Shown: positions 1 through 8,697, counted from the first letter of the stretch. The stretch: DNA of 24,699 nucleotides from SM23-73-3 sp964580215 (GCA_964580215.1 CAZOJT010000042.1:1-24699); one strand, 5' to 3'. Notes: generated by a model from the letters alone, not told the origin. Program-made: numbers and translations.

Positions 1-101
1 ATTATCAACTAAATCTAACCTTTTTACCAACACGAAACTTCCATTAAACCGGATTTGTCGAGTGGAAAAAGCCCCAGCCACGTCTTTAGGGCGAACTATA
101 C

Positions 102-240
102 GGGGTTATTGAAAAACTCTATTGGCAGGGCTAAATGCCCTGCCCTATGAGTGATAGGCCATTATTGCCCATAGGGGCGGGAATTTTCGTATGAATGCAT
201 ACGCATATCCCGCCCCGAAGTGTGGCTTTTCAACAAGCCA
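102..240. mobile_element. MITE-like element with imperfect terminal inverted repeats
   Basis: The left end GGGGTTATTGAAAA (102-115) and the reverse complement of the right end (227-240, TGGCTTGTTGAAAA) match at 11 of 14 positions. ATAC stands immediately outside both ends (98-101 and 241-244), as a 4-bp target duplication would. Inside are two stem-loops: an 8-bp stem GGCAGGGC/GCCCTGCC (124-144) and a 9-bp stem GGGGCGGGA/TCCCGCCCC (174-216), the latter holding a 6-bp stem CGTATG/CATACG. There is no coding capacity, so it would need a transposase elsewhere. The rest of 1-326 shows no gene. Confidence 0.5.
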
Positions 241-326
241 ATACAGTTCACCCCCTTGGTGGAATTTCCAATTTCGTGAGAGCAGGGGCTAATTCATGCG
301 CAACAAAATAGTTAACCAACCAGGAA

Positions 327-3300
327 CTAACAGCCTGGCGCCGGTCCACCTTTATATAGATAGTTGATCAGATGAAGCGCATCCCCAAGGTCAATTCCTC
401 CGCTACCATCTACATCTCCAGCCTCAAAAGGATAAGGGGCAGGACCATTCTTATAGAGATAGTTTATTAGATAAAGCACATCTTCAAGGTCTAATACTCC
501 ATCTGCATTGGCATCACCACAGAGATACGTTCGCACCATAAATGACAAAGTGTCAGCATTGCAATAGTCTTGCGCTGTCACCCTCAATGTTTCCAAAAAT
601 ATGGTGTCGGGAGCAGTGCCAACTACCGAATCGTTCTGAACTGAACACCAGTGCGGATATTCCAGATAGGTAATCAAGTGAACCTCATCATCCGGGTCCA
701 CTATGGTGGGATAATAGATGAAGCTCTCCAGGAAGAGAACGAAGACGGTATCTCCTATGGGTGTTATTGACGGAGCCACATTTGAATGGTCAATGGTCAC
801 ACTCACTGTTAGGGTATCGGCTAAGTCACCATCTGAGACCCTCACCTTAAACGAGGTGTCAGCATAATCGCAGGCCACCATTCCAGACAGAGTGTCACCC
901 GAAACGGTGCACCAGGAGAGGATATCGTAAAAGCTTGTGACAAGTTCAGTTCCATCGCAATTTTCATCAGAGGCCGTAGCGATATACACAAACGGAGCAT
1001 CCGGGGATGGAGTGGCGGTATCAATTGCAGGGGAAGTTATCTCCGGCGCCACATTTGAGCCGATAGGATTACAGCAATCATCTAAGGGATGGTATGGGCA
1101 GATGTCGCAGGAATCTCCTGCACCGTCGCTGTCTGTGTCCTCCTGATCTGGATTGTAAGCAAACGGGCAGTTATCATCATCGCAGGTGTTCTCAGGGAAC
1201 CCGGGATTGCCATAGCCATCACCGTCGGTATCGGTGCAATTATCGCAAACATCACCTATCTCATCGTCATCAGCATCTGCCTGATCTGGATTGTAAATAG
1301 TGGGGCAATTATCGTCAGGACAGGTATTTTCCGGGTGATCCGGATCGCCATAACCGTCGCCATCAGAATCCACACAGATATACTCACCACACTCAAAGAT
1401 GGAAACACTGAAGTCGTCAATACCTGCTTCCACCACAGAACCATCATTCAGATCTGAGGCTTCGAAACGAACTTTAACCTGGTTAGTGGGTGGAACAAAA
1501 TCGCTTACCTTAAAGCTTTTTTCTTTCCACCCGCCAGAGGTTTGGGGTCCAATTGTCTCAACCAAAATCCAGTTTAAACCATCGTCATTAGAAACATAGA
1601 CCTTAAACAGATCATTGTTAGGATCAGCCCCATAGTTGTTGGTATACCACAGGGCGTAATGGATTTCGGCCTCAAGGGCAGTGCTAAGGTCTAAGGTTGG
1701 CGAGATTAACCAGGTGATCCCACCGTCGACATCAGAATCACCATCTACATTATCTGTGAGATAACAATTACTTGAGCCATCGAAATCAGTGGGTGGATCA
1801 CCACGATCGCCACCGCCAACTGGAACGCCGCGTTCCCAGGCGCCATCAGTAAGATAGGGATCGTTTTCAACGGTCCAGCCCAGATCAGTCTCGAAGTTGT
1901 CAGCAAACAGAGTGATAAGTTCTCCTACAAGCGAAGAGTAGACAGTGGCAGGAGCATCATATGGGTTGTATATTATCCCAGAGGCAACTCCCTCGGCGCT
2001 GAAATAGTATTCCGGCACATCCTCACATTCCGCTGAAGGCAATGTGGCTTCGTAAAGATCGCCACCCAAAGAGACCAGAGGCGAGGTAAGATAAGTACCA
2101 CCATCGTATCGATAATGAAGCATACCTGTACCCGGGATATACGAATCACCGGTTTCATTGATCCGCACAGTGATCGGAGTAGAGACACCCGGCTCGACGT
2201 AGTCGGGCACACCGTCAGGCAGAAGGATGCTCAAAGACGCAGAAGCAGTCATTCCAAGATCGGGATTGCCCCACAGAGCCCCCCATTCGAATGTTTCGTA
2301 TTTCAGATAGGACCATAGTCCGCTGACGTACATGTCTCTCAGTGCTAATTGATGAGCCTGGCCCTGGGTATAATCGCCGGACGTCACGTAAGTGGTAAAA
2401 AAGTAATCAAATGACTGACTCGAGCCGTCCCATGTATCCACCCAGCCCGGACATCCCAGGGCGACTTTGGTGGCACCTACGAAGCCTACCGCACCCTGCT
2501 GTAACATAGCTTGACCCAAGTTCAGATGATCGGTATCCGAATTGCTACAGGCGTCAGCAAAACAGATTGCCGGATAGTCGTCGTTGAGATTGGAGCAGGT
2601 GGATGTCGAGACGAAAGCCTGGCCACTGCCGTGGTAGATATGACTGGAGGTGGGCGACCCATGACCAGCCCAGTTCACAAAAGCGAATGTGCCCGACGAC
2701 CAGACCGAGACAACGTTGCTGTACGTCAGATTATAGTCCATGGGATAGGTGGAGTAACCCTGTTCATACATCCGGGTCATAGTCCAATCAGACATCCATG
2801 GTTGATCAACCTTGGCTTCCATAAGTACAGCGTTATCAGTGCGCGGATTGGGATCATCATCCCAGAAGAAAGCTCCTAAAAGAAGTATGTTCTTCTTGAA
2901 TGTTGGGTCATCGTTCTGTTCATAAGCAGCAGATTTCTCACAAATGTGTAAAACGGTTGAAGCTTCGCTCCATGGGATTCTTCCCACGTTTACCTCAGAA
3001 TAAAAATCGATGGGATCAGAATCCTCACCCCACTGACGATCCTCATCAGCATCCCAGGACTGAGAATCTGGAAGGGAAAGTTCAGCATAATAGAAATCAG
3101 TCTCTGGTTCTCCATACCCCAAATCTTGGGCTGTGCGGCGCATGGGCACATCATCGTAATGACCAACTAACAGTACATCTTCAATACCCCATTCACCTGA
3201 CGGGTACTTGTCTCTTAAAAAGTTTCTCATCTGCTCAGCCAGATCGTAACCAGTATAGTTGGAACTAATCCAGGAGGTGGTTACTACGTTTACGCTTCTC

Positions 3301-4094
3301 CCTTTGCTGGTCTCCCAGTTGGCCAGCGGAGTTACAGATGAGGTCAAGGCATCAAGAGTAATGATAACAAAGTCATAATCGCCTTTGCCTCCCTTAGGGC
3401 TGGGATACCAATTTTGAGCTTCATGATAATTAAGGATAATCTCTTCTGCGACTTTTTCTTTCCGCGGAAGTTCGTCAATCATAATATCTTTTGAGGAGAA
3501 ATCTTTCGGATAAGTATAGCTTATATGGACGGTGACTTCAGGATAATAGGTTAATTGACCGGATTGAGGGCGATAGGTAAACGGGGTGACCCTCACATCC
3601 ACCAGGTTATACTTTCTGTAACCTGCAGTGCGGACAACTTCTCCAACCGAAGCCGGATATGGCTCATCGCTTCCATAAACTGAGTTGAAGTTCTCTTCAT
3701 ACATCTGCCTGTCTCGTTCATAAAGCGGTGGGTCTTCCTGGACGATCACCCTGGGTAAAGGTGCAGGAGATATTTCATAGGTTCCAGGAAGTAGTATACC
3801 TTCGCAGAGATCAAAGGTGACTTCAGCTACCTCAGCTCCGGGAGGAATGGCTATGGCAAAGAGCTTTGATGGTAGGTTGGGCTTTCCGGGAACCAGCAGG
3901 CGACCAAAGTTCTCAACCAAGATTTCTTGTCCTTGTTCAGTGTATTTAATCTCATACGTCCCAATGGGGATGGTTGCCCTGATTTCTCCATCTGGTAAAG
4001 CCTGGTTGGCTTTACTAACGTTAGCACCTACCATAACGCTGCCTATCAAAAGCACCGTTATTAAAACAACCACTACCCCTCCACACTTTTTCAT
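327..4094 (-). CDS. Secreted C25 (gingipain-type) cysteine peptidase with thrombospondin type 3 repeats and C-terminal dockerin
   Basis: This is a 1255-residue exported endopeptidase. An N-terminal hydrophobic signal segment (about residues 5-29) is followed by a gingipain-like propeptide/N-domain and the C25 catalytic domain (about 240-620). The catalytic pair is visible as His478 in NWAGHGS and Cys516 in FADACSN. An Ig-like segment (about 620-720) and a jelly-roll or MAM-like domain (about 725-900) follow. Next come two Asp- and Cys-rich calcium-binding repeats of thrombospondin type 3 kind (about 909-1000) and two cadherin-like segments (about 1015-1190). The dockerin-like end (1192-1251) has two EF-hand-like loops, each closing with NYLYKNGPAP or NYLYKGGPAP. 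The ATG is supported by GGAGGAA at 4098-4104 and an upstream promoter. The gene stands alone. The family is clear; the protein substrate and the dockerin's partner are unknown. Confidence 0.93.
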   Translation of the reverse strand: MKKCGGVVVVLITVLLIGSVMVGANVSKANQALPDGEIRATIPIGTYEIKYTEQGQEILVENFGRLLVPGKPNLPSKLFAIAIPPGAEVAEVTFDLCEGILLPGTYEISPAPLPRVIVQEDPPLYERDRQMYEENFNSVYGSDEPYPASVGEVVRTAGYRKYNLVDVRVTPFTYRPQSGQLTYYPEVTVHISYTYPKDFSSKDIMIDELPRKEKVAEEIILNYHEAQNWYPSPKGGKGDYDFVIITLDALTSSVTPLANWETSKGRSVNVVTTSWISSNYTGYDLAEQMRNFLRDKYPSGEWGIEDVLLVGHYDDVPMRRTAQDLGYGEPETDFYYAELSLPDSQSWDADEDRQWGEDSDPIDFYSEVNVGRIPWSEASTVLHICEKSAAYEQNDDPTFKKNILLLGAFFWDDDPNPRTDNAVLMEAKVDQPWMSDWTMTRMYEQGYSTYPMDYNLTYSNVVSVWSSGTFAFVNWAGHGSPTSSHIYHGSGQAFVSTSTCSNLNDDYPAICFADACSNSDTDHLNLGQAMLQQGAVGFVGATKVALGCPGWVDTWDGSSQSFDYFFTTYVTSGDYTQGQAHQLALRDMYVSGLWSYLKYETFEWGALWGNPDLGMTASASLSILLPDGVPDYVEPGVSTPITVRINETGDSYIPGTGMLHYRYDGGTYLTSPLVSLGGDLYEATLPSAECEDVPEYYFSAEGVASGIIYNPYDAPATVYSSLVGELITLFADNFETDLGWTVENDPYLTDGAWERGVPVGGGDRGDPPTDFDGSSNCYLTDNVDGDSDVDGGITWLISPTLDLSTALEAEIHYALWYTNNYGADPNNDLFKVYVSNDDGLNWILVETIGPQTSGGWKEKSFKVSDFVPPTNQVKVRFEASDLNDGSVVEAGIDDFSVSIFECGEYICVDSDGDGYGDPDHPENTCPDDNCPTIYNPDQADADDDEIGDVCDNCTDTDGDGYGNPGFPENTCDDDNCPFAYNPDQEDTDSDGAGDSCDICPYHPLDDCCNPIGSNVAPEITSPAIDTATPSPDAPFVYIATASDENCDGTELVTSFYDILSWCTVSGDTLSGMVACDYADTSFKVRVSDGDLADTLTVSVTIDHSNVAPSITPIGDTVFVLFLESFIYYPTIVDPDDEVHLITYLEYPHWCSVQNDSVVGTAPDTIFLETLRVTAQDYCNADTLSFMVRTYLCGDANADGVLDLEDVLYLINYLYKNGPAPYPFEAGDVDGSGGIDLGDALHLINYLYKGGPAPGC

Positions 4095-4162
4095 TTCTTC
4101 CTCCGTTTAGATTATTAGTGGAAGATTAGGTTCAGTTGTCTTTATGCTTAACTCACAGTTTA

Positions 4163-4190
4163 ATTATAACTCAAAAATGAAAAAAGTCAA
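4163..4190 (-). promoter_or_regulatory. Sigma-70-type promoter of the C25 peptidase gene
   Basis: On the minus strand a -35 box TTGACT (4190-4185) and a perfect -10 box TATAAT (4168-4163) are 16 bp apart. Transcription would start near 4156, giving an untranslated leader of about 60 nt before the ATG at 4094. The remaining gene-free stretch, 4191-4539, shows nothing else I can name. Confidence 0.72.
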
Positions 4191-4539
4191 GTTGTATATT
4201 TGCTATGCTGATGGATATTGGCAAAAATCATGCACTTTTTGTGATGGTTCGGCAGATTTATATGAAAAAAGTGAGGCCAGATCCCATATCTTGACATGAT
4301 TGATGACCCCAATACAAAAATTAAAGTCGAAACTTAATCCACCTTAAACTATATGGGAAAATCCTAATTGGAGCCGATATGTATCTGATCATTACAAATC
4401 TTAGAATTTGTACTTTGCAACAAATTCTCCTGCTGACTGAAGGGAGAGCAAACAAAGGCAAGTTCAAACGATATTATTATTTATAGCAGACACAGGCGGA
4501 TTTTTCAAAAGAACGTAAAGAATGTAATGTGGGGAATGT

Positions 4540-5031
4540 CTATGCACCCGTTTGGTGGTTGGCAATCTTTTTGATGATATTTCTGGTTGATTTTCCCGGA
4601 ATCTGTTTCACTCTGATCACGCGACCCCCGGAGGACTCCACGATATCCTTTCCTACAATTTCATCTTTTCTATAATCACCACCTTTTACTAAAACGTCAG
4701 GAACCACGCTGGCAATAATCTTATGGGGAGTTTCCTGGCTGAAGATCAGAACATAATCCACCATCTCAAGTGAAGCTACGATCTCTGCACGGTCATCTTG
4801 CGAAAGGATCGGTCTTTTTTCTCCCTTGATCTTTCGCACGGAAGAATCGCTGTTTAAACCAACAATTAATACATCCCCAAAGGATTTAGCTTTTCTCAGG
4901 CATTCGATATGTCCTCGATGAAGAATATCAAAGCATCCGTTGGTGAAAACCACCTTTTCTCCCTCTTTTTTAAGTTGGCTCCTTATTTTAACAAGCTGTT
5001 TTAAACTTTTAATTTTTTTATGTCTCATCAT
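4540..5031 (-). CDS. rfaE2: D-glycero-beta-D-manno-heptose 1-phosphate adenylyltransferase
   Basis: This cytoplasmic nucleotidyltransferase joins heptose 1-phosphate to ATP to give ADP-heptose for the lipopolysaccharide core. It is 163 residues, close to the stand-alone RfaE2 length. The nucleotidyltransferase signature is complete: FTNGCFDILHRGH with His38 and His41, then GLNSD (58-62), KGGDY (116-120) and STRNII near the end. It lies 35 bp behind the kinase gene on the same strand, so the two are probably cotranscribed, giving the pathway that enterobacterial HldE carries on one chain. Two ATG codons are adjacent (5031 and 5028) and either could be the start. Identification is firm. Confidence 0.95.
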   Translation of the reverse strand: MMRHKKIKSLKQLVKIRSQLKKEGEKVVFTNGCFDILHRGHIECLRKAKSFGDVLIVGLNSDSSVRKIKGEKRPILSQDDRAEIVASLEMVDYVLIFSQETPHKIIASVVPDVLVKGGDYRKDEIVGKDIVESSGGRVIRVKQIPGKSTRNIIKKIANHQTGA

Positions 5032-5066
5032 CTACTCTGTAATGGATCGAATATCAAGAATAATCT

Positions 5067-6080
5067 CTAATGAATGAGTTCAGTTGAATTGATGAAGTGT
5101 TTAAGATTATCCATTAACTCTTCTTTTGTCACCTGAGTGGTACCGATCTCGCCCACCACCAAACCTGCCGCATGATTGGAGATTAAGGTTGCCTCCTTAT
5201 AGTTTGCTTCCGCGGCAACCGCACAGGTAAATGCGGAGATCACAGTGTCTCCTGCACCGGTTACATCGTAAACCTCTCTGGCTCTGGTAGGAAAATGGGT
5301 CAGCGTTCTGTCAGCTTCAAATAGGGACATCCCTTTCTCGCCCTGGGTGATGAGCAAAGCTTCCACCTTCAATCTTTCCAAAAGTCCCCAACCCACCTCC
5401 TTAAGGACGCTTTCGTCTCTTATCCTCTTGCCGTAGACGAACCCAGCTTCATGGTGGTTGGGGGTAATCAATGACACATACTTATAGTTCATGAAATGGG
5501 TGTCCTTGGGATCCACCGCAATGAAAACTTCATTCTGCTTGCACAGCTCTATCAGCTTGGACAAAAGCTTGTAGGTAATCACCCCCTTGCCGTAGTCGGA
5601 GATAATTATGGCATTTATTTCCGGCAAACTCTTTTTCACAAAGCTTAAGATTTCCTCAGTTAACTTCTCTGGAATCTCTTCAGTATTCTCTCTGTCTGCC
5701 CGCACCACCTGCTGATTGTGAGCGATTATACGGGTTTTTATGGTGGTCATTCGAGGACTTTCTACAAAGATCCCTTCACTTTTTATTTGAACTTCATTTA
5801 GAGCAGACATCATCTTTTCGCCGTTTCTGTCATCTCCGATAACGCCCACCAGTATCGGTTCATCTTTTAAGTTTTTAACATTCAAAGCCACATTGGCGGC
5901 GCCACCCAATTTAATCGATTCTTTCGCCACCTCCACCACCGGCACCGGAGCTTCAGGAGATATACGAGATACGTTCCCCCACAGATATTCATCTAACATC
6001 ACATCTCCTAAAACCAAAATCTTGTGCTTTCCCCAACCGGAAAAGATTCGATCATATCTTTCTTTTAAGATTTTTTCCAA
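5067..6080 (-). CDS. rfaE1: D-glycero-beta-D-manno-heptose-7-phosphate kinase
   Basis: This PfkB/ribokinase-family enzyme phosphorylates heptose 7-phosphate at C1, the step before RfaE2. It has 337 residues. The N-terminal part shows LGDVMLDEYLWG (24-35), RISPEAPVPVVE (39-50) and KLGGAANVA (57-65). The C-terminal PfkB signature DVTGAGDT (272-279) contains the catalytic base Asp278, and ITPNHHE (205-211) is the family's middle motif. The start is a TTG at 6080, preceded by GGAGG (6085-6089). Three tandem copies of an 8-bp unit lie just upstream (6092-6115). Together with rfaE2 it implies a heptose-containing outer-membrane glycolipid, hence a diderm cell. Confidence 0.95.
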   Translation of the reverse strand: MEKILKERYDRIFSGWGKHKILVLGDVMLDEYLWGNVSRISPEAPVPVVEVAKESIKLGGAANVALNVKNLKDEPILVGVIGDDRNGEKMMSALNEVQIKSEGIFVESPRMTTIKTRIIAHNQQVVRADRENTEEIPEKLTEEILSFVKKSLPEINAIIISDYGKGVITYKLLSKLIELCKQNEVFIAVDPKDTHFMNYKYVSLITPNHHEAGFVYGKRIRDESVLKEVGWGLLERLKVEALLITQGEKGMSLFEADRTLTHFPTRAREVYDVTGAGDTVISAFTCAVAAEANYKEATLISNHAAGLVVGEIGTTQVTKEELMDNLKHFINSTELIH

Positions 6081-6091
6081 GCTACCTCCAA

Positions 6092-6115
6092 TTGAACTTT
6101 TGAACTTTTGAACTT
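6092..6115. repeat. Octanucleotide tandem repeat, three units
   Basis: The unit TTGAACTT repeats exactly three times, directly upstream of the ribosome site of the heptose kinase gene. A degenerate stretch with similar words occurs at 12670-12706, between glyA and the methyltransferase gene. Confidence 0.6.
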
Positions 6116-6303
6116 TATTTTAGCCAGATCGAAATTCCAAATGAAAAATGATCTGATCTACTATAGGGACAAAACCCAATTAGGTATTTTATCCCTCTTT
6201 AAAATTTGATTATACATTTGCCTGCAAAAATCCCTGCGCAACCACTTTTCAGGATACATCATCTGTCATATTTGAAGAAACCAAAACTCAACAAAGTTTT
6301 CGC

Positions 6304-6331
6304 TTGACATTACGCACTAATATATTAAAAT
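6304..6331 (+). promoter_or_regulatory. Sigma-70-type promoter of the DUF3467 / branching enzyme genes
   Basis: A perfect -35 box TTGACA (6304-6309) is followed after 16 bp by TAAAAT (6326-6331), one base off the -10 consensus. Transcription would begin near 6338, about 37 nt before the ATG at 6375, whose ribosome site AGAGGAG is clear. Confidence 0.7.
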
Positions 6332-6374
6332 GATTTGAAAATGCAAGCACAATGAAACCTAAGAGGAGAAAACT

Positions 6375-6683
6375 ATGGAGGCAAAACAGCGTAGACTTAA
6401 TGTGGAACTGGGGGAAAAGGAATCAGAGGGAATCTATTCTAATCTTGCCTTGATCTCTCATTCCCCTTCAGAGTTCATCATAGACTTTGCCCGGGTCATG
6501 CCGGGAGTGCAGAAGACCAAGGTTTATGCCCGTATCGTAATGACGCCGGCTCACGCCAAGATGCTTTATGATGCGCTGGGAGCGAATATAAAAAAGTTCG
6601 AAGGACAGTTCGGAGCCATCAAGATCTTTGGCAGAGACGAGAAAGAGAAAGGGATCGGTTTTCAGATGTCAAAAGAAGAATGA
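6375..6683 (+). CDS. DUF3467 domain-containing protein
   Basis: This is a 102-residue soluble protein that matches the DUF3467 family in length and pattern: an opening LNVELGEKESEGIYSNLALI, then SEFIIDFARVMPGV, and a MTPAHAKMLYDALGANI segment near the end. The family's biochemical function is not established. The fold is expected to be a small alpha/beta domain; there is no signal peptide, membrane segment or metal-binding motif. The gene is the first of a plus-strand pair with the GH57 branching enzyme. An inverted repeat begins 5 bp after its stop codon, so the two genes may be cotranscribed but separately stabilised. No link to glycogen metabolism can be claimed from this alone. Confidence 0.85.
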   Translation: MEAKQRRLNVELGEKESEGIYSNLALISHSPSEFIIDFARVMPGVQKTKVYARIVMTPAHAKMLYDALGANIKKFEGQFGAIKIFGRDEKEKGIGFQMSKEE

Positions 6684-6688
6684 TCGCT

Positions 6689-6771
6689 CAGACTCCAGTA
6701 TGCAGATTGCAGTAGGCAGACAAAGGCTTTTATCTTGTGTCTGAGTACTGTTGTCTGGATACTGGCGTCTG
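6689..6771. repeat. Imperfect inverted repeat built of CAG-phased heptads
   Basis: The left arm (6689-6721) and right arm (6739-6771) are 33 nt each and match as inverted copies at 26 of 33 positions, around a 17-nt loop. Both arms have a 7-nt rhythm: each unit begins CAG when read on the appropriate strand (for example CAGTATG, CAGATTG, CAGTAGG on the left). The repeat starts just after the DUF3467 stop and ends 20 bp before the branching enzyme start. Confidence 0.75.
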
Positions 6772-6791
6772 CTTTTCAGGAGGATACCCAC

Positions 6792-8528
6792 GTGAACAAA
6801 AAGACCATCGGCAGTTTCACTTTTGTTTTACATTCACACCTTCCTTATGTGATCGCACATGGGAAATGGCCGCATGGAATGGACTGGCTGAGTGAAGCTT
6901 CTGCTGAGACATACATTCCTTTGCTGAACGTGCTAAACGAACTGGTGGAAGAAGGCTATTCGCCCAAGCTGACTATTGGAATCTCGCCGGTTCTTTGCGA
7001 ACAACTGAAAGATGAATCCTTTAAACAGGAGTTCTCATCCTATCTGGAGGATAATATCCACGCTGCAGAAAACGACATCGAAGAATTCGCCAAACACCAG
7101 AGGAAACTTTTACTTCGATTGGCGCATATATGGAAAGATTATTATAGCAAGATTAAATCCGACTTTGAAACAAAATACGGACGGGATATTATCTATCAAT
7201 TCAAAAAGCTGCAGGATGACGGATACATCGAGATCATGACCTGTGCCGCCACCCACGGGTATCTACCCCTTTTGTCACAGGACACCTCGGTTCAGGCACA
7301 GATAAAGCAGGCGGTTTCAAGCTACACTCAATTTTTCGGGAAACCTCCCCGGGGAATCTGGCTTCCCGAATCTGCCTATCGACCCAGATACAAATGGACT
7401 CCTCCGGTTGAGACCGGCTTGGGAAAGAAAAACTATCTAAGGAAAGGAATAGAGGAATTTTTAAGTGAGAACGGCATAGATTATTTCATCATTGATAGCG
7501 CTCTGCTAAAAGGTGGAAAGGCTATCGGAGTTTACATGGATAGATTTCAGGCTTTAAAAACTTTATGGGGGCAATTTGAAAAACAATACGCTCCCAGAGA
7601 AGAGGAGATCGATAAGACCCCCAGAGAGGTGTATCTGGTGGGCACCGAGGGAAAAAAGCCGGTGGCGGTCTTCACCCGGGATCCGGACACAGGTCTGCAG
7701 GTGTGGAGTGGAGAGTGGGGCTATCCCGGAGATGGAAATTATCTGGACTTCCACAAAAAGCATTTCCCGGGAGGGCACAGATACTGGAAGGTAACCTCAG
7801 CCAAAAGTGATTTGGCAGATAAATGGGAATATTATCCCGAGGATGCTCAGAAAAGGATCCTGGAGAATGCTTCACATTTCAAGAATTTAATAAAAAGCTT
7901 ATTGGTGAAATATCACAAAGAGACTGAGAAAAAAGGTATCGTGTGTGCGCCCTATGATGCTGAACTTTTCGGGCACTGGTGGTTTGAAGGCACACAGTTT
8001 CTGAAGCTAGTTTTGAAATACGTATCAGATGATCCGGAAATTGAGCTTACCACTTGCAGTAATTTTCTGGATGAGACAAAGCCTACTCAGGTTATTTCGA
8101 TTCCGGAGGGTTCGTGGGGCGAGGGCGGATATCACTATATCTGGCTGAATGAATGGACCGAATGGACCTGGAAGCATATCTATGAAGATGAAATAAGAAT
8201 GCAAAAATTGGTGCAGGAGTTCGGCGATACCAAAGATGGAAACCTGATTAAGATTTTGAAGCAACTTGCCCGGGAGCTTTTCCTGCTTCAGGCATCGGAC
8301 TGGCAATTTCTGATCTCCACCTGGAGCGCAAGGGATTACGCAGAGCTACGATTATCGGAACATCATCAGAACTTTGTCAGATTGGCTGAGATGGCTGAAA
8401 AGTTCGGACGTGGTGAATGGGTGGACCCGGGTGAATGGGCATTTCTGGGCGATGTGGAGGCCAGAGACAATCTGTTCAAAGACGTGAATTACAAATGGTT
8501 TGGTAAACTCGAATTTCCACCACGATAA
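6792..8528 (+). CDS. GH57 1,4-alpha-glucan branching enzyme (DUF1957 C-terminus)
   Basis: This enzyme makes alpha-1,6 branches in glycogen or another alpha-glucan. The chosen GTG start at 6792 has CAGGAGG (6777-6783) at good spacing and gives 578 residues. The in-frame TTG at 6735 would read through the heptad inverted repeat and is unlikely. From the GTG, GH57 motif 1 is HSHLPYV (His14, His16) and a later motif contains THGYLP (His155). The nucleophile motif GIWLPESAY has Glu193, and the acid/base motif APYDAELFGHWWFEG has Asp389. The C-terminal helical region with LLQASDWQFLI is the DUF1957 part typical of GH57 branching enzymes. The length is slightly above the usual 520-570 because of a middle insertion (about residues 270-340). 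A different GH57 transferase specificity cannot be excluded. Confidence 0.9.
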   Translation: MNKKTIGSFTFVLHSHLPYVIAHGKWPHGMDWLSEASAETYIPLLNVLNELVEEGYSPKLTIGISPVLCEQLKDESFKQEFSSYLEDNIHAAENDIEEFAKHQRKLLLRLAHIWKDYYSKIKSDFETKYGRDIIYQFKKLQDDGYIEIMTCAATHGYLPLLSQDTSVQAQIKQAVSSYTQFFGKPPRGIWLPESAYRPRYKWTPPVETGLGKKNYLRKGIEEFLSENGIDYFIIDSALLKGGKAIGVYMDRFQALKTLWGQFEKQYAPREEEIDKTPREVYLVGTEGKKPVAVFTRDPDTGLQVWSGEWGYPGDGNYLDFHKKHFPGGHRYWKVTSAKSDLADKWEYYPEDAQKRILENASHFKNLIKSLLVKYHKETEKKGIVCAPYDAELFGHWWFEGTQFLKLVLKYVSDDPEIELTTCSNFLDETKPTQVISIPEGSWGEGGYHYIWLNEWTEWTWKHIYEDEIRMQKLVQEFGDTKDGNLIKILKQLARELFLLQASDWQFLISTWSARDYAELRLSEHHQNFVRLAEMAEKFGRGEWVDPGEWAFLGDVEARDNLFKDVNYKWFGKLEFPPR

Positions 8529-8552
8529 AGAACTAAAATCAGAATCTGATAG

Positions 8553-8580
8553 CCAGAACCTAACTTAAGTTAGGTTCTGG
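8553..8580. repeat. Perfect 28-bp palindrome, copy 1 of 3
   Basis: The left half CCAGAACCTAACTT is followed directly by its exact reverse complement. It begins 25 bp after the stop codon of the branching enzyme. The same sequence recurs at 20551-20578, and a variant at 14013-14040. A flanking AAAGAAC (8527-8533) and GTTCTTT (8580-8586) could lengthen the stem. There is no strong T-run, so it is not a textbook terminator. Confidence 0.85.
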
Positions 8581-8670
8581 TTCTTTAAAGCAAAAATTAC
8601 TCCTCTGATGGTGTTCTTAACTAACGGGAAATGAACAGCGGGTGGAGAACACCCGCTTGGAGCAGGAAAA

Positions 8671-8697
8671 CGGTCAGCGGATTAAACGGATGGAATG
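8671..8697. repeat. GGATTAAACGGAT short repeat, upstream of the surface-protein gene
   Basis: A GGTCAGCGGATTAAACGGAT word sits in the gene-free stretch 8529-8877. Very similar words recur just after the surface-protein gene at 10600-10643. The rest of the stretch holds only the palindrome, the double hairpin and a promoter. Confidence 0.55.

Noticed and set aside
102..240. CRISPR or tandem-repeat array at the left edge
   Set aside because: The stems differ in sequence and there are no regularly spaced identical direct repeats here or anywhere in the window.
1089..1457. Long open frame on the opposite strand within the C25 peptidase gene, rich in Ile and Val
   Set aside because: It mirrors the Asp- and Gly-rich calcium-binding repeats of the real gene; antisense of GAT-rich codons gives such hydrophobic frames. 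It has no ribosome site or family.
6735..6791. Upstream TTG start for the branching enzyme
   Set aside because: It would translate the heptad inverted repeat into 19 residues absent from the family, and it lacks the clear ribosome site that the GTG at 6792 has.
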